A program made the position numbers and the translations under genes. The notes beneath the pieces are model-generated. The model searched no databases. It worked only from the letters and a program-made list of their open reading frames with translations, and had not been told where the DNA came from. 64,000 nt of DNA, taken from the NCBI RefSeq assembly GCF_031755915.1, contig NC_083385.1, positions 12,793,001 through 12,857,000 of the forward strand, given 5' to 3'. This document shows positions 54,897 through 64,000 of this stretch, piece by piece (position 1 is the stretch's first letter; every line of letters starts with the position of its first letter). The DNA is from Ziziphus jujuba. Lineage: Eukaryota; Streptophyta; Magnoliopsida; Rosales; Rhamnaceae.

Positions 54897-56750
54897 TTGC
54901 ATGATTATACTAACATGAAAGAATCAAGAATGAGGAGAGGAGATCCACCCTTGAGGATCAATGAGGAGGAATCCGTAGCATTCCATGGCGATGCCCAAGC
55001 TACCGGGAGTGGAGACCAAGTGGACATGAGAGTTGTTTTGGAGTCAATACAGCGGGTTAGTGCTCAAGTTGAGCATGTGAATCAAAGAGTGGGAAGACTA
55101 GAAGCCTCACACAGAAGGGCGAATACAAGAAATAGGCAAGAATTCCATGGAGGACGAGGCCGAGGACGAGGAGGTCGCGAGAGGCCGAGAGAGGAATTTG
55201 ATGAGGAGCCATTCGACGGAGACTTTGAGGAAGGTATGGACGAAACCTTTGCTGTCCAAGATAGAGCTAGCCATGGAAGATATAGGAGGGAGGATACAGA
55301 TGATGATTTGGGAAATATCAAGGTTAAGATTCCACCTTTTATGGGTAAAAGTGATCCCGAAGCTTATTTGGAGTGGGAAGAAAAAATGGAGATGATTTTT
55401 TACTGCCACAACTATTCGGAAGGTAAGAAGGTGAAGTTGGCAGCAATGGAGTTTGGACATTATGCACTCCAATGGTGGACCAATGAGCAAAACACCCGAA
55501 GGAGAGTTGGTGATGACTTGATTACTACATGGCGACAAATGAAAAGAGCCATGCGGAAGCGATTCGTACCATCACACTATCATAGGTTGCTGCATCAAAG
55601 ACTTCAATCTTTATCTCAAGGACATGGATCCGTGGAGGATTATTACAAGGAGATGGAGATGCTCATGATGAGATTGAACTTGAATGAAGATAGGGAAGCA
55701 ACCATGGCAAGGTTTCTTGGTGGTTTGAATCGTGAAATAGCCAATCAACTAGAATTGCAACAATATGTGGAATTGGAGGAGATGTTGCATGTGGCTATTA
55801 AATTAGAGCATCAATTCAAGAGGAGGGGTGTAAGATCATGGTTTGGAGGTGTTTCCAACAGTGGAAGGTCCAATTCTAGTGGCTGGAGGAACAATCCCAT
55901 CTATGAAAGCAAGCCAAAGCCGAAAGTCAAAGAAGAAAGTTCAAATTGGCCAAGGAAGGAGACTAGAACCGAATCTGTCCAAGCACCAAAGAATGAGGTA
56001 AAATTATATCCTAAACCTTCTAGAACTCATGATGTTGTGTGTTTTAAGTGCTAGGGAGGAGGACACATCGCTAGCCAATGCCCGAATAGAAGAATCATGG
56101 TGTTAAAGGGCAATGACAAGCTAGAATCGAAAAGTGAAGAAAGTGAGGATGAAGCCAAGCAAGAGGAGGAGGACTTGGAGGATAAACCCGAAACCTTGCA
56201 AGCATCCAATGCTGAATTAAACTTACTTTCTAGGAGAGTACTTGCTGCATACAAAGATGAGGATGAAATTCAAAGAGAGAACATCTTCCACACCCGATGT
56301 GAAATTCAAGGTAAGATTTGTAGTATGATTATTGATAGTGGAAGTTGTACAAATGTAATTAGTAACATTGTAGTTGATAAATTAGGCTTAATAACTATTA
56401 AACATCCAGAACCTTATAGATTACAATGGCTTAATGATGGTGGTGAAATAAAAGTGAATAAACAAGCCAAAGTAAAATTTAATATAGGTAGATATGAGGA
56501 TGTAGTTTTATGTGATATTGTACCCATGATTGCTGGACATATACTATTAGGTAGACCATGGCAATTTGGTAAAGATGCTACTCATTTTGGTCGAGAAAAT
56601 AGTATTCTTTTCAGGTTTAAAGGGAAGAAGGTCAAGCTGGAACCATTATCTCCTAAAGAGGTTTACAAAGACCAATTACAAATGCAACAAAGGAGAGAAG
56701 CCGAAAAGCTTAAGGAAAAAGCAAGTATGGCACCAACGCTTCACCATCCT
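54897..56750 (+). pseudogene. Gag-protease of family B gypsy element
   Basis: One frame from the ATG at 54897, interrupted by a TAG at 56052-56054 inside the zinc knuckle (CFKC-stop-GGGHIASQC). The sister copy has CAG there, so this is a C-to-T change. The first likely start could also be a later Met (MKESRMRRGD). Domains: leader peptide, Arg/Gly-rich stretch (GGRGRGRGGRERPREEF), Gag (IPPFMGKSDPEAYLEWEE to LNEDREATM), zinc knuckle, acidic linker, and aspartic protease (IIDSGSCTNVIS, LLGRPWQFG). The natural pol frame switches near 56745, where a frameshift occurs. It would supply capsid and protease, but the TAG truncates Gag. Confidence 0.92.
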
Positions 56751-57990
56751 TTCAAGAAGGTAAGAATGAGGTTGTTGATCAAGGTAAGGTTTCTAAGACT
56801 CATATTGAGTGGAAAGATCAAGGAAAAATCAAAAGAGAGGGGAAAGAGAGTGGCAAACCCGAGAACTTGGAGAAGGAAGGGAAATCCGAAGGTTTGCGCC
56901 AATCCAAGGGGGAAAAAGAAAAAGAAAGAAAAGAAAGGTCAAGTAGCAACTTTTATTTGAGTTTAGGGGATATTAATAAGGTTATTGAGTGTAAGAAACC
57001 TTTTCTGGTCATGATTTATAAAGAAAATTATTTTAATGATCAAACTAACATTGAAGAACTTGAATTGCCAAGTTCAATGATTTCTCTTTTGAAGGAATTT
57101 GGAGATGTCTTCCCAAATGAAATTCCAAGTGGACTACCATCCAATCAAGAGGGAAAATGTGAGCTTGCTGTCCAAGGTAAGTCTTCTAATACTCAGGTTG
57201 TGTGGAAAAATTTTAATAAAACCAAGAGTGAGAAATTTGGTGCAAAAGCCGAGAGTGAGGAAGGTGAGATGGCCGTGAGTGAGAAAGGAAAAGGAAGACA
57301 AGAAAGGAAAAATATAAATTTTTATCTTAGCTTTGGTGATGTTAATAAAGTAATTATGAATAATAAATCATTGCTGACCATGAATTTTAAAGATAATTAT
57401 CTAAAGATGTCTTTATTGCATAGAATTTTATCTGCATTGTTGAGAGCTTTACTTAGTGGCAATTTGAAAATTTGGGAAATATTGTTTGCTAACTTTAAAA
57501 AGTGTAATTTTTACCATAATGAGCATGTATTTTTAGATTTTGTTGTAATAGTGTTTGACCCAGGAGAATTGGTTTGGTTTCACTTACGAAAGGAAAGGTT
57601 TCCTAAACAAAGAAAGTCAAAGCTCATGCCGCCTACGGATGGACCTTTTCAAGTTTTGGAGCCGAATAACAAGAATGCCTACAAGCTTGATTTACCGGGT
57701 GAGTATAACATGAGTGCTGCATTTAATGCTGCTGATTTAACTCCTTTTTCTGCAGGTGATGATCTTGATTTGAGGACAAATCCTTTTCAAGAGGAGGGGA
57801 ATGATGTGATTCCGCCCGAGCCCGCTCCACCGATAACCCGCTGGGGTGCTGACTCGACACGGATGAAGACTAGGCCAATCACAAGAGCTCAAATTAAGAG
57901 ATTTAAGGACAACCTGGGAGTATTTATACAGAGGGTAATCAATCTCAACAGATCTTGTCCATACTTGAAGATACAAAGCCTATTCTAAGC
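56750..57990 (+). CDS. remnant pol open frame reading into the 3' LTR
   Basis: The open frame from 56867 to 57988 (373 codons) begins in the linker between protease and RT. It contains [14 protein letters not shown] and [18 protein letters not shown] (RT N-terminus). It then repeats a related linker block ([13 protein letters not shown] near 57318) and jumps over the RT palm, RNase H and integrase core. It resumes with the integrase tail ([55 protein letters not shown]). It continues for 62 codons into the LTR ([20 protein letters not shown]). No catalytic centre remains. The LTR-coded tail is also open in the truncated sister copy, so it may be the true C-terminus of the family's polyprotein. 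Confidence 0.8.
57790..57801 (+). other. polypurine tract, family B element
   Basis: AGAGGAGGGGAA immediately before the TG of the 3' LTR. Confidence 0.88.
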
Positions 57991-58956
57991 ATCCAAGTGG
58001 TGGAAGCCGATACGGACCCGGGTGACGGTTTTGGTACATTTTTGGAGTCCGGGAAGTATGAAATGGTTCCAATGATTTATGGGTTCAATAAATATGCCTA
58101 AGAGGTCATGGAATCATGTTAAAGCAGCCTCAAATGCAATCAAAAAGGGCTTGTACGGACAGCATCAACAATTTGGCCGAATTTGTTGTATTGCTTGCTG
58201 GATTTACTGTATTTTACTGTATTAGCCTTTTCTTATTTTTCTAAGCATGGGAAACGTGTGGGCCTTCATATTCAGTTTATTTGGCATCCTAAAAAGCATC
58301 TAGAAGCTGATTTGGAGCTCAATTTGGTCAAAGATTGGTCAAAGTCAACTTAGTCAAAAAGCTAGTATTATAGTTTCCTAATTTGATTCTACTTTTTGTT
58401 TTAGGAAATTACCATTACTTTTTAGTTTTTATTTATTTATTTTCTGGAAAAATAAGTTTAGGAAAGTTATTATTTTATTATTTTCATTGTAAATTAATTA
58501 ATTCCTAATTCAAAATAAAGGAATTAATTAATCCAAATTAGATTAGGAAAGGAGTGAGAATTTCGGCCACCATAGGAAACTACTTTGTATGGCCGGTTTT
58601 CCCTTTGTTTTTAGGGTTTTATTTCATGGATTTGTAGCCTATTTAAAGGCTTATTTTTTAATATGAATACAACTTTGATTTGATTAAAAAAAATTTTGAT
58701 TTGATTAAGAAAATACTTGTGAGATTAATTATCTCTTTGTTCTTTGAGAACACCTAAAACACCATTAGAGAATTGGTTGTTTTAGCTTGACTTATCAATA
58801 GGTTTTCCATCCCCTATTGTGGCGTCTACATTATACCAAGGTTTCTAACCACAGGTTGGTTAGGGGTTGAGGTCCATTCCATTAGAACTTGAACTTAATT
58901 GAGATCCGGGCTAATATAATACGGGTTTAGGAGCAAGTCGTCCTAGGTTCGTATCA
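57802..58956 (+). repeat. 3' LTR of family B gypsy element
   Basis: 1155 bp, same ends as the 5' LTR, followed by the CCTTT duplication. Confidence 0.95.
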
Positions 58957-59229
58957 CCTTTTTCTTCCCGGTCCACTATTTGTTCTTAAAAGTCTGCATT
59001 TCCATGTAGAAGCAAACTCTCCAAAATGTTGACCAAAATTTTCCTTAGTGATCTTACAACGAACAGTGGTTTTTCCATTGTAAATTTATACGGAGCAATC
59101 AACGAATTCTGACAAAACAGAAGATCTACGTGACCCAATTTTCCTGTTCAAAAGAAGAGCTCTCTTATTTTTCATTGTCAACAGGAATGCATCAACAAAA
59201 CAGCCCTTCCATATAGATCGTCATGGCAT
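58957..59229 (-). pseudogene. rps19: rps19 pseudogene, interrupted at its 3' end
   Basis: Mitochondrial ribosomal protein S19 of the small subunit. ATG at 59229; codon 3 is TGA where CGA is expected, and a TAA interrupts SV-IYNGKTTVRCKITKENFG. The rest matches the family: RSIWKGCFVDAFLL, RKIGSRRSSVL, FGEFASTWK and TNSGPGRK. The last codons continue at 52578-52560, on the other side of the 6.4-kb gypsy element, and the CCTTT at the junction is duplicated. One base appears missing in the A-run just before the end. It sits directly downstream of the rpl2 remnant. Confidence 0.95.
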
Positions 59230-59915
59230 GAACTCATTTTCACATTTCCCCACCCCTGCCCGAAATCCAACTTTGGTGGGCTTCCTTCAAGGTGACACCG
59301 AAAGTCTACCTCCTTTCGTGCGCCCCTCACCTCCTCCATGAGTATGATCCCCCGAATTCATTGAAACACCACGAACAATGGGGCGTCTGCCTAACCACCG
59401 GCTTTGTTCCAGCTTTTCTAAGCTTATGTGCACTATGGTTGGGATTGGAAACTATACCAGTAGTAGCTCAACATCGGGAATCAATGACTTTTTCAACACC
59501 CGAAGGTAGCCACACAAGCTTAAGAGAGAGTGTAGGGGGTGCTGTTTCCTTCATTATTTTAGGAAAAGTTCCTGCAGCTCGAGCCAGCTTTTCACCTTGA
59601 CCTGGATGGCATTCAATATCATGTACCCATGTTCCTATACGTATATTGGCTAATGGTGTGCAATTTTCTATTTGATAATTTTGACCAAGTATCTCATATC
59701 TATAAGCAAGGGGGCGTGGCTAAGAAGCAGCCAGCTAACTGCCCCCTTCCACTCGGGCTTTCTTCGCTATGGTGAATAAGGTCTTAGTATGTAGGGGCAT
59801 TCTAATTGGGTCATAATAAGTCGTTGATCGAAGGTTTAGACCAATTGCAATTCATCACCATCTTCCCCACTTCCAATTGATAACTGGCTATTATATAAGT
59901 GTTGACATAAGCGCT
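59224..59915 (-). pseudogene. rpl2: rpl2 exon 2 pseudogene
   Basis: Mitochondrial ribosomal protein L2, large subunit. Reading from about 59915: TYIIASYQLEVGKMVMNCNW (start of exon 2), a frameshift near 59810, then RVEGGS and LAAS with stops where Gln and Trp are expected. After that come ENCTPLANIRIGTWVHDIEC and HPGQGEKLARAAGTFPKIMK, VWLPSGVEK in one frame, and [13 protein letters not shown]. The C-terminal KPTKVGFRAGVGK lies just before rps19. Several stops and shifts disable it. Exon 1 is not seen. The order rpl2-rps19-rps3 is the usual plant mitochondrial ribosomal cluster. Confidence 0.9.
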
Positions 59916-59935
59916 TGTGCTGGGGCTTAACTCCC

Positions 59936-59965
59936 GAATCATACATGAGCTACCTCGTACGGCTC
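59936..59965 (-). other. group II intron domain V (rpl2 intron remnant)
   Basis: The minus strand reads GAGCCGTACGAGG...CTCATGTATGATTC. It folds into the domain V hairpin: a lower stem of nine positions with one C-A mismatch, a two-base AT bulge, an upper GAG/CTC stem and a tetraloop. It lies just upstream of rpl2 exon 2, so it belongs to the rpl2 intron. The C-A mismatch would be C-G before a G-to-A change. Confidence 0.78.
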
Positions 59966-60925
59966 CTCCTATGAACTTGAAGCCCCCTCTCCCTAAATAG
60001 AAATAAATAATAATAGTAATAATGAAGACTTTTTCAAAAAGCCTTCGCCCTCCTATTCAATGGGGCTATTAGAGAAGCTGCTTCGTTCCTTCACTTCTTT
60101 GCTCAGTCAAGCTTCCTTATTCCTTAGTGTAGTCTCATCCAAAGTTTAAGACTAACTCCCTTATAGCCTACCTAGTCTATATCCACAGCTGACGTGACTC
60201 CGTACCGACACCTTTCCCTTTGTAGACAACTAAGTGACTTCGTAACCTTAAAGTACTTTCTTTCTTACTATATCGTAGGCCTTCATCGGGCTTTCATCCT
60301 TTGTCCTATAGGTGGCAGCTTGACTCCGCTATCGCTCATACTTGGTATAGAGTCCGTGTAGTCATCGGCCTTCCTACCAGAAGGCCTATGATATAGTGGT
60401 CGGCCTTTCCAATGCCTCCTTCCTTACTTTCCTGAGGAGCCCTTTACGACTATAAAGGACAAAAGGCTGTTCACCTTTGAGAACTTAGCTACTTAAGTGC
60501 TGCTCAATACTAAAGTAAAGGTGAACGGTATTCTGTTGTATAGCTACTTAATATTAATAGTACAACAACTATTGTACTACTAAAGTACCAAGGAAACCTT
60601 CAGTTCCCCTTGTTTGAATAAACACAGCCTGTTTTTTTTTAGTTTACATTCATTACTAAACCAAGCCTAACCGATCATGACATGTTGTTTGTTTATTGAT
60701 ATTTATTAAGGAGTTTGATGGAGTTTAGCTAACTGAATCCATAAACCTAGAACGTCACTGTCATTGGTACTTTTTGACTCTATAGGTAGGTATAGGTATT
60801 GGTGGAGCTTGCGTAATGTAGTTGTAGTTAAGGTTGCATTGAAGTCGCGCTTTTTTTTTTAAGATCTACTAAAGTACCAAAGGCGAATGGGTCCCCCAAG
60901 CTGAGACGTCTGGCAGAATGCTTTG
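59966..60925. other. intron or spacer sequence, no gene recognised
   Basis: The first few hundred bases are probably the rest of the rpl2 group II intron. The remainder looks like mitochondrial spacer with short internal repeats (the word CTACTAAAGTACCAA recurs near 60580 and 60868). Confidence 0.45.
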
Positions 60926-61197
60926 TGTGAAGTCCCACATCGGTTGGAAAGGGGAACGAAACACTCCATATAAGTGGGTGTGGATACCTTTCCCTTGCGA
61001 GGACTTTTAAAACCTTGAGGGCTGGGTTGTAAGAGGATTCCCCAGGCCCAAAGAGGACAATATCTCATGCGGCTGGTCTGGGCTATCACAGATAGTATCA
61101 GAGCTAGACCCGGATTGGTGTGTCAGCAAGGATGCTGGGCCCCAAGGGGGGTGGATTGTGAAGTCCCACATCGGTTGGAAAGAGGAACAAAACACTC
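60926..61197 (+). mobile_element. TRIM-type miniature LTR retrotransposon, 3' truncated
   Basis: An LTR of about 165 bp (60926-61090) starts TGTGAAGTCCCACATCGG and ends GGGCTATCACA. It is followed by a primer-binding-like AGTATCAGAGC, a 66-bp interior and a polypurine tract (AAGGGGGGTGGA). A second LTR starts at 61157 but breaks off after about 41 bp. No coding capacity. TRIM elements move with proteins from larger elements. Confidence 0.85.
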
Positions 61198-61787
61198 AGG
61201 AAAGGGTACTAGGGGAAAGAGAACTAAAAGAAGTCTTTTCAATCCCAGAACTCCTTCTCGATAAGCAAGGTAGGAGCAGCTTTTTGTTTAGTTCCAGTAA
61301 TCAAGCTAGGCTCTTTGTTGGCTATTCATAGATATGGGGTTCTCTTCTATTGCGGATTTAGCTGCCTTCTTTCAGAACCTTAGTTAGTAGCAAGTATCTT
61401 ATAAGGGGGCAGTGAGATTCCTGTAATAATCTAAGGCTTGACTTTTATGGCAGCTGCAAAGAAAAAAAAAAAAAAAAAAAAAGAGACCAAGATGGGCACA
61501 CGCACTTCAGGTACACAGTAACTTGCTCGGGATAATGGGAAGTTAGTCTCATAGTTGCCTGTTCAGATTCTCGATTATTAGTAAGGCAAGCGGTAAAAGT
61601 TCTATGCTAAGGCCGATTTCTTTACCAGAGTATAGGCTACTCAATAAGAAGGGGACCCACATAACCTTGTAATTGCCATTACAACTATAGCTATTGTAAC
61701 AGAAGTAGAAAGGATAAAAGAAAGATACCTGGGCATGAGAAAGGAAGACTGGGGAACAAACGCACAAATTTTTAATAAAAACCACTG
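61198..61787. other. spacer; possible rps3 intron start
   Basis: No gene recognised. The part next to rps3 exon 1 (61540-61787) may include the 5' end of its group II intron (a GTGCG word near 61765), but this is uncertain. A poly-A run lies at about 61459-61481. Confidence 0.35.
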
Positions 61788-61848
61788 TTGAATCTGAACT
61801 ACAATTCAGATTAAGTCTTACCAAAATTGCATTTCCTTTTCATGCCAT
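61788..61848 (-). pseudogene. rps3: rps3 exon 1, copy 2
   Basis: Longer copy of the short first exon of mitochondrial rps3. ATG at 61848, TGA at codon 3 (same change as in copy 1), then KGNAILVRLNLN and SSDS as in the family with a few substitutions. Similarity fades after about 60 bp, close to the exon-intron border of the plant gene. Copy 1 lies next to rps19; this one stands alone, so the mitochondrial donor or the nuclear locus carried a duplication. Confidence 0.75.
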
Positions 61849-62289
61849 ATGCATCATTATTTCATTAGCCTAGCCTATTCTAAAATACTCGGTTAATTTA
61901 AAAGTCTTATTGACCTTTTGTTTTGCAGGTCACGAAACAATAGTGACTCCCACCCCTTGGTTAGGAGTTCTTTCTTCCTCGTAACCGTGGAGCTTTTCGA
62001 TAGGAAATTCCTTTGCTTTGCTCGATTATTTAACATTTCTTGACAAAGGAGTTCCTTCTGTTTCTTGGTCCAAAAGGGGGAGGGGTCCAATTGCTCCATT
62101 CTTTCCGAAATGTTTTTTTTTTTTTTTTATCTTGACATATTCCTTCATGGTATTGGGGTTGGGAACCTCCCCCTTCGATTTGGTTAATAACCAAAAGAAT
62201 GTTCTGCTAGAGGCATCGGAGGAGATGTCATCCTCATTGCTATTATTAGTATGGGAAAATGACAGTGCCCATGCCTTAAGGGTTGGACT
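61849..62289. other. spacer, no gene recognised
   Basis: Unassigned. The open frame from 62018 (plus strand) starts here but its first 90 codons contain a low-complexity run and are not convincingly coding. Confidence 0.35.
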
Positions 62290-62930
62290 AGAACTTCCCC
62301 CAATCACCGTCCCTGAAGAGGCAGACATGATGGACAATCTAAATTACTGCCCGTACCACAGACGTCTGGGTCATATTCTCGAGATCTGCTACACTTTGAA
62401 GTCGTGGATTCATAACCAAATCTATCAGGAAAACATTGTCCTTGCTCCTAATTTCTATAAGGATCTTTTATGAGCGGAACCCAGCACCTGTAACATGGTT
62501 GGCTTCGGAAGCGACTCAAATAAAGAGCTTAACTTCCCAAAAGAAGAAGAAGAGCCTAAAATGGTAGACCAGATGCAACTCATAAAAAGGAAGACACTAC
62601 TAGAACATCAACCCTCAGTAGCCAAGGACAAAAGAAAAGAAAAGCATATTGAGATTGAAGAGGATGCCATCCCTCAGCAAAGGAAAGATCCTCCAATGCC
62701 AAATTCTAATATCTTTTCAAATTTCAAGAAACTTCCAGCCCTGCTCAACATATTTGATGTCCTATGTATGTAAAAAAAAAAAAAAAGGCTAAGAGACATT
62801 TTGATAAATGCCTTGCAACATCCTGAGCCATACAAGCAATCTTATTTCGCTGAAATTAACATGAAGGAGGTGCTTTCTGCAATGGCCCTCCACCTCATTG
62901 GGAAAACTGAAAGGAAATAACAAGCCCTAA
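62290..62930 (+). pseudogene. gypsy-type Gag/protease linker fragment
   Basis: The plus-strand frame ending at 62473 contains YCPYHRRLGHILEICYTLK, the CPYH zinc-like motif found in Gag of many plant gypsy elements. After a frameshift, 62700-62900 reads FKKLPALLNIFDVLCM, then RLRDILINALQHPEPYK, the conserved patch (I---L-IYDAL---RE-LI-AL) before the protease. Stops interrupt it. No LTRs are attached. It may come from the same stray lineage as the fragments at 18600 and 33268. Confidence 0.65.
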
Positions 62931-63513
62931 ACTAAATACCAACTTGCAGCTTATCCACCACCGAACATAGACTCATGTTGGTGAGTCAAGTAAGAGGACA
63001 ACCCATTCACCTCAAAAAAAAATATCGCCTCTCAATCAAGTAAGCCAAATGATTGATGTCAAAGAAAAGGACCACCCACCCCGCAAAAAGCGAGTCTTTC
63101 AGCCAAGTACTTCACAAAAAGAGTGGAAGGCAAGAAAGGGAAGAGGAAGATGGTCGTACAAAGGCCGAATAAAGCTCTCTTGAAGCAGCATCTGAATGGA
63201 CTTACAGTCACTTCAGTACATACGAAGCCATGAACTAGAACTTGTAAGTATTCAATGTGGGCATATAAAAAAAAAGGGAAAAAAAGAGATCTATGGCTGA
63301 GGGGAGGAGAGAAAGAATGCATGCATGGAGATTCTGTCTATCGGAGGTTCGAGAATCTATGAAAGGACTTCTAAGGTTAAGGAAGAATTCATGGAAGTCC
63401 ATTACTGAGAAGAGTGGTGATCTCGTCTTGCTTCCTAGACCGCCTTTTCCAGCCAAATAGCGAGTGATCACTCAGCAATGAACACTAACTGAAAGCGATC
63501 GGGAATGAGTACC
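62931..63513. other. spacer, no gene recognised
   Basis: Nothing supported. Minus-strand frames at 63059-63322 and 63235-63471 overlap and are unrecognised. Confidence 0.4.
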
Positions 63514-63585
63514 TATCCCTTACAGGAATCGAACCCGTGTCTTCGACATGAAAATATGATGTCCTAACCACTGAACGAAAGGGAC
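63514..63585 (-). tRNA. trnE: tRNA-Glu(UUC)-like gene, mitochondrial type, probably defective
   Basis: 72 nt. Acceptor GTCCCTT pairs with AAGGGAT, discriminator A. D-arm GTTCAGTGGTTAGGAC; loop TTTTCAT with anticodon TTC; T-arm ACGGGTTCGATTCCTGT. The anticodon stem is weakened (TCATA against GTCGA, only two clean pairs), and several positions show T or A where the plant gene has C or G. It is likely a non-functional nuclear copy, though the overall fold is recognisable. Confidence 0.82.
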
Positions 63586-64000
63586 CAAAAAGCCATTCTT
63601 CATATACCTCAGCTCCAAGAATAGAAGTGGTTTATTTTGTTTCTATACGCAATTCAAGATTTCGTTTATGTTCATGTTATCGATTTCTTATGTGAATTCG
63701 GGAGGTCATCCCCCCTCCCCTTTCTCTGATCATAAAGCCCCCTAATCCCTTCGTTTTTCTTTCATCCCCCCTGAACAGAATAAGTAAGGCCCTGTTCTTT
63801 CTAATTCAAAAAAGAAAATAGGGGTGAAGCGTCCAAATGATGAAGGCCTATGCTAAAGTAAGAAAGAAAGTTCATTAAGGTTGTGAAGTAAGGTCAGCTG
63901 GTTAAGGAAAGCTCAGGTTATGAAATCGCTTAGCCGTTAATTAATTAAATTAAGTAGTAGTAAAGCATCGGTATGGCATTGCGTCAGCTGTAGATATAAA
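63586..64000. other. mitochondrial-type spacer to the window end
   Basis: No gene seen. Pyrimidine-rich tracts near 63700-63780. Confidence 0.4.

Larger units (their letters stand above)
52579..58956 (+). mobile_element. complete, internally deleted Ty3/gypsy element, family B
   Basis: Two 1155-bp LTRs (52579-53733 and 57802-58956), primer-binding site (53736-53747), polypurine tract (57790-57801) and a 5-bp target duplication CCTTT (52574-52578 and 58957-58961). The 4068-bp interior holds gag-protease and only the two ends of pol: reverse transcriptase catalytic core, RNase H and integrase core are deleted. It depends on proteins from relatives. The insertion cut rps19 near its stop codon. 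The interior is shorter than the 5-6 kb of autonomous relatives. Confidence 0.95.

Noticed and set aside
1..64000. The window being a functional mitochondrial genome segment
   Set aside because: All mitochondrial protein genes are broken, mostly by C-to-T or G-to-A stops that RNA editing of the C-to-U type cannot repair. Several intact-LTR elements with target duplications sit inside the genes.

Overview
This window reads as plant nuclear DNA made of two layers. The first is a broken-up copy of angiosperm mitochondrial DNA (a NUMT). The second is a set of LTR retrotransposons that landed in it. Recognisable mitochondrial genes are ccmB, ccmC, ccmFN, nad4L, atp4, rps19, rps3 exon 1 (twice), rpl2 exon 2 with the domain V of its group II intron, trnK, trnE, a broken trnP, a plastid-type trnI-CAU remnant and a piece of rrn26. 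Every protein gene is disabled, and most premature stops look like C-to-T or G-to-A changes (CGA to TGA, CAA to TAA, CAG to TAG). That is the decay expected of methylated nuclear DNA, not of a working mitochondrial genome. Unsplit ccmFN together with rpl2 and rps19 points to a eudicot-type donor; no species is claimed.

Layout. 1-2428: mitochondrial-type DNA with a decayed mitovirus-like polymerase fragment. 2429-18594: a Ty3/gypsy array of LTR-internal-LTR-internal-LTR with one target duplication (GCCTC) around the whole array; its internal region is scrambled, with integrase pieces 5' of gag. 18600-27630: gypsy pol debris, rrn26 piece, LINE fragment, ccmB, trnK. 27632-31499: truncated gypsy copy (family B), minus strand. 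31500-37640: mitochondrial-type spacer, RT debris, trnP remnant, ccmFN. 37985-39774: plant-mobile-domain-like fragment and a truncated copia copy. 39775-44767: spacer, trnI remnant, ccmC, gypsy pol debris, 3' half of atp4. 44768-50987: nearly complete copia element inside atp4 (duplication GCTTG). 50988-52578: 5' part of atp4, nad4L, a repeat-containing ORF, rps3 exon 1 start. 52579-58956: complete but internally deleted gypsy family B element inserted at the end of rps19 (duplication CCTTT). 58957-63585: rps19, rpl2, a TRIM element, second rps3 exon 1, gypsy gag debris, trnE.

No gene here looks like a functional host gene. The mitochondrial genes keep known cluster order (rpl2-rps19-rps3; nad4L-atp4; ccmC followed by a tRNA-like element), which supports the calls. 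The element insertions are later than the transfer of the mitochondrial DNA, because two of them interrupt mitochondrial genes and have duplicated the mitochondrial target sequence. The most unusual object is the three-LTR gypsy array with its rearranged integrase-before-gag internal region, present in two nearly identical copies.
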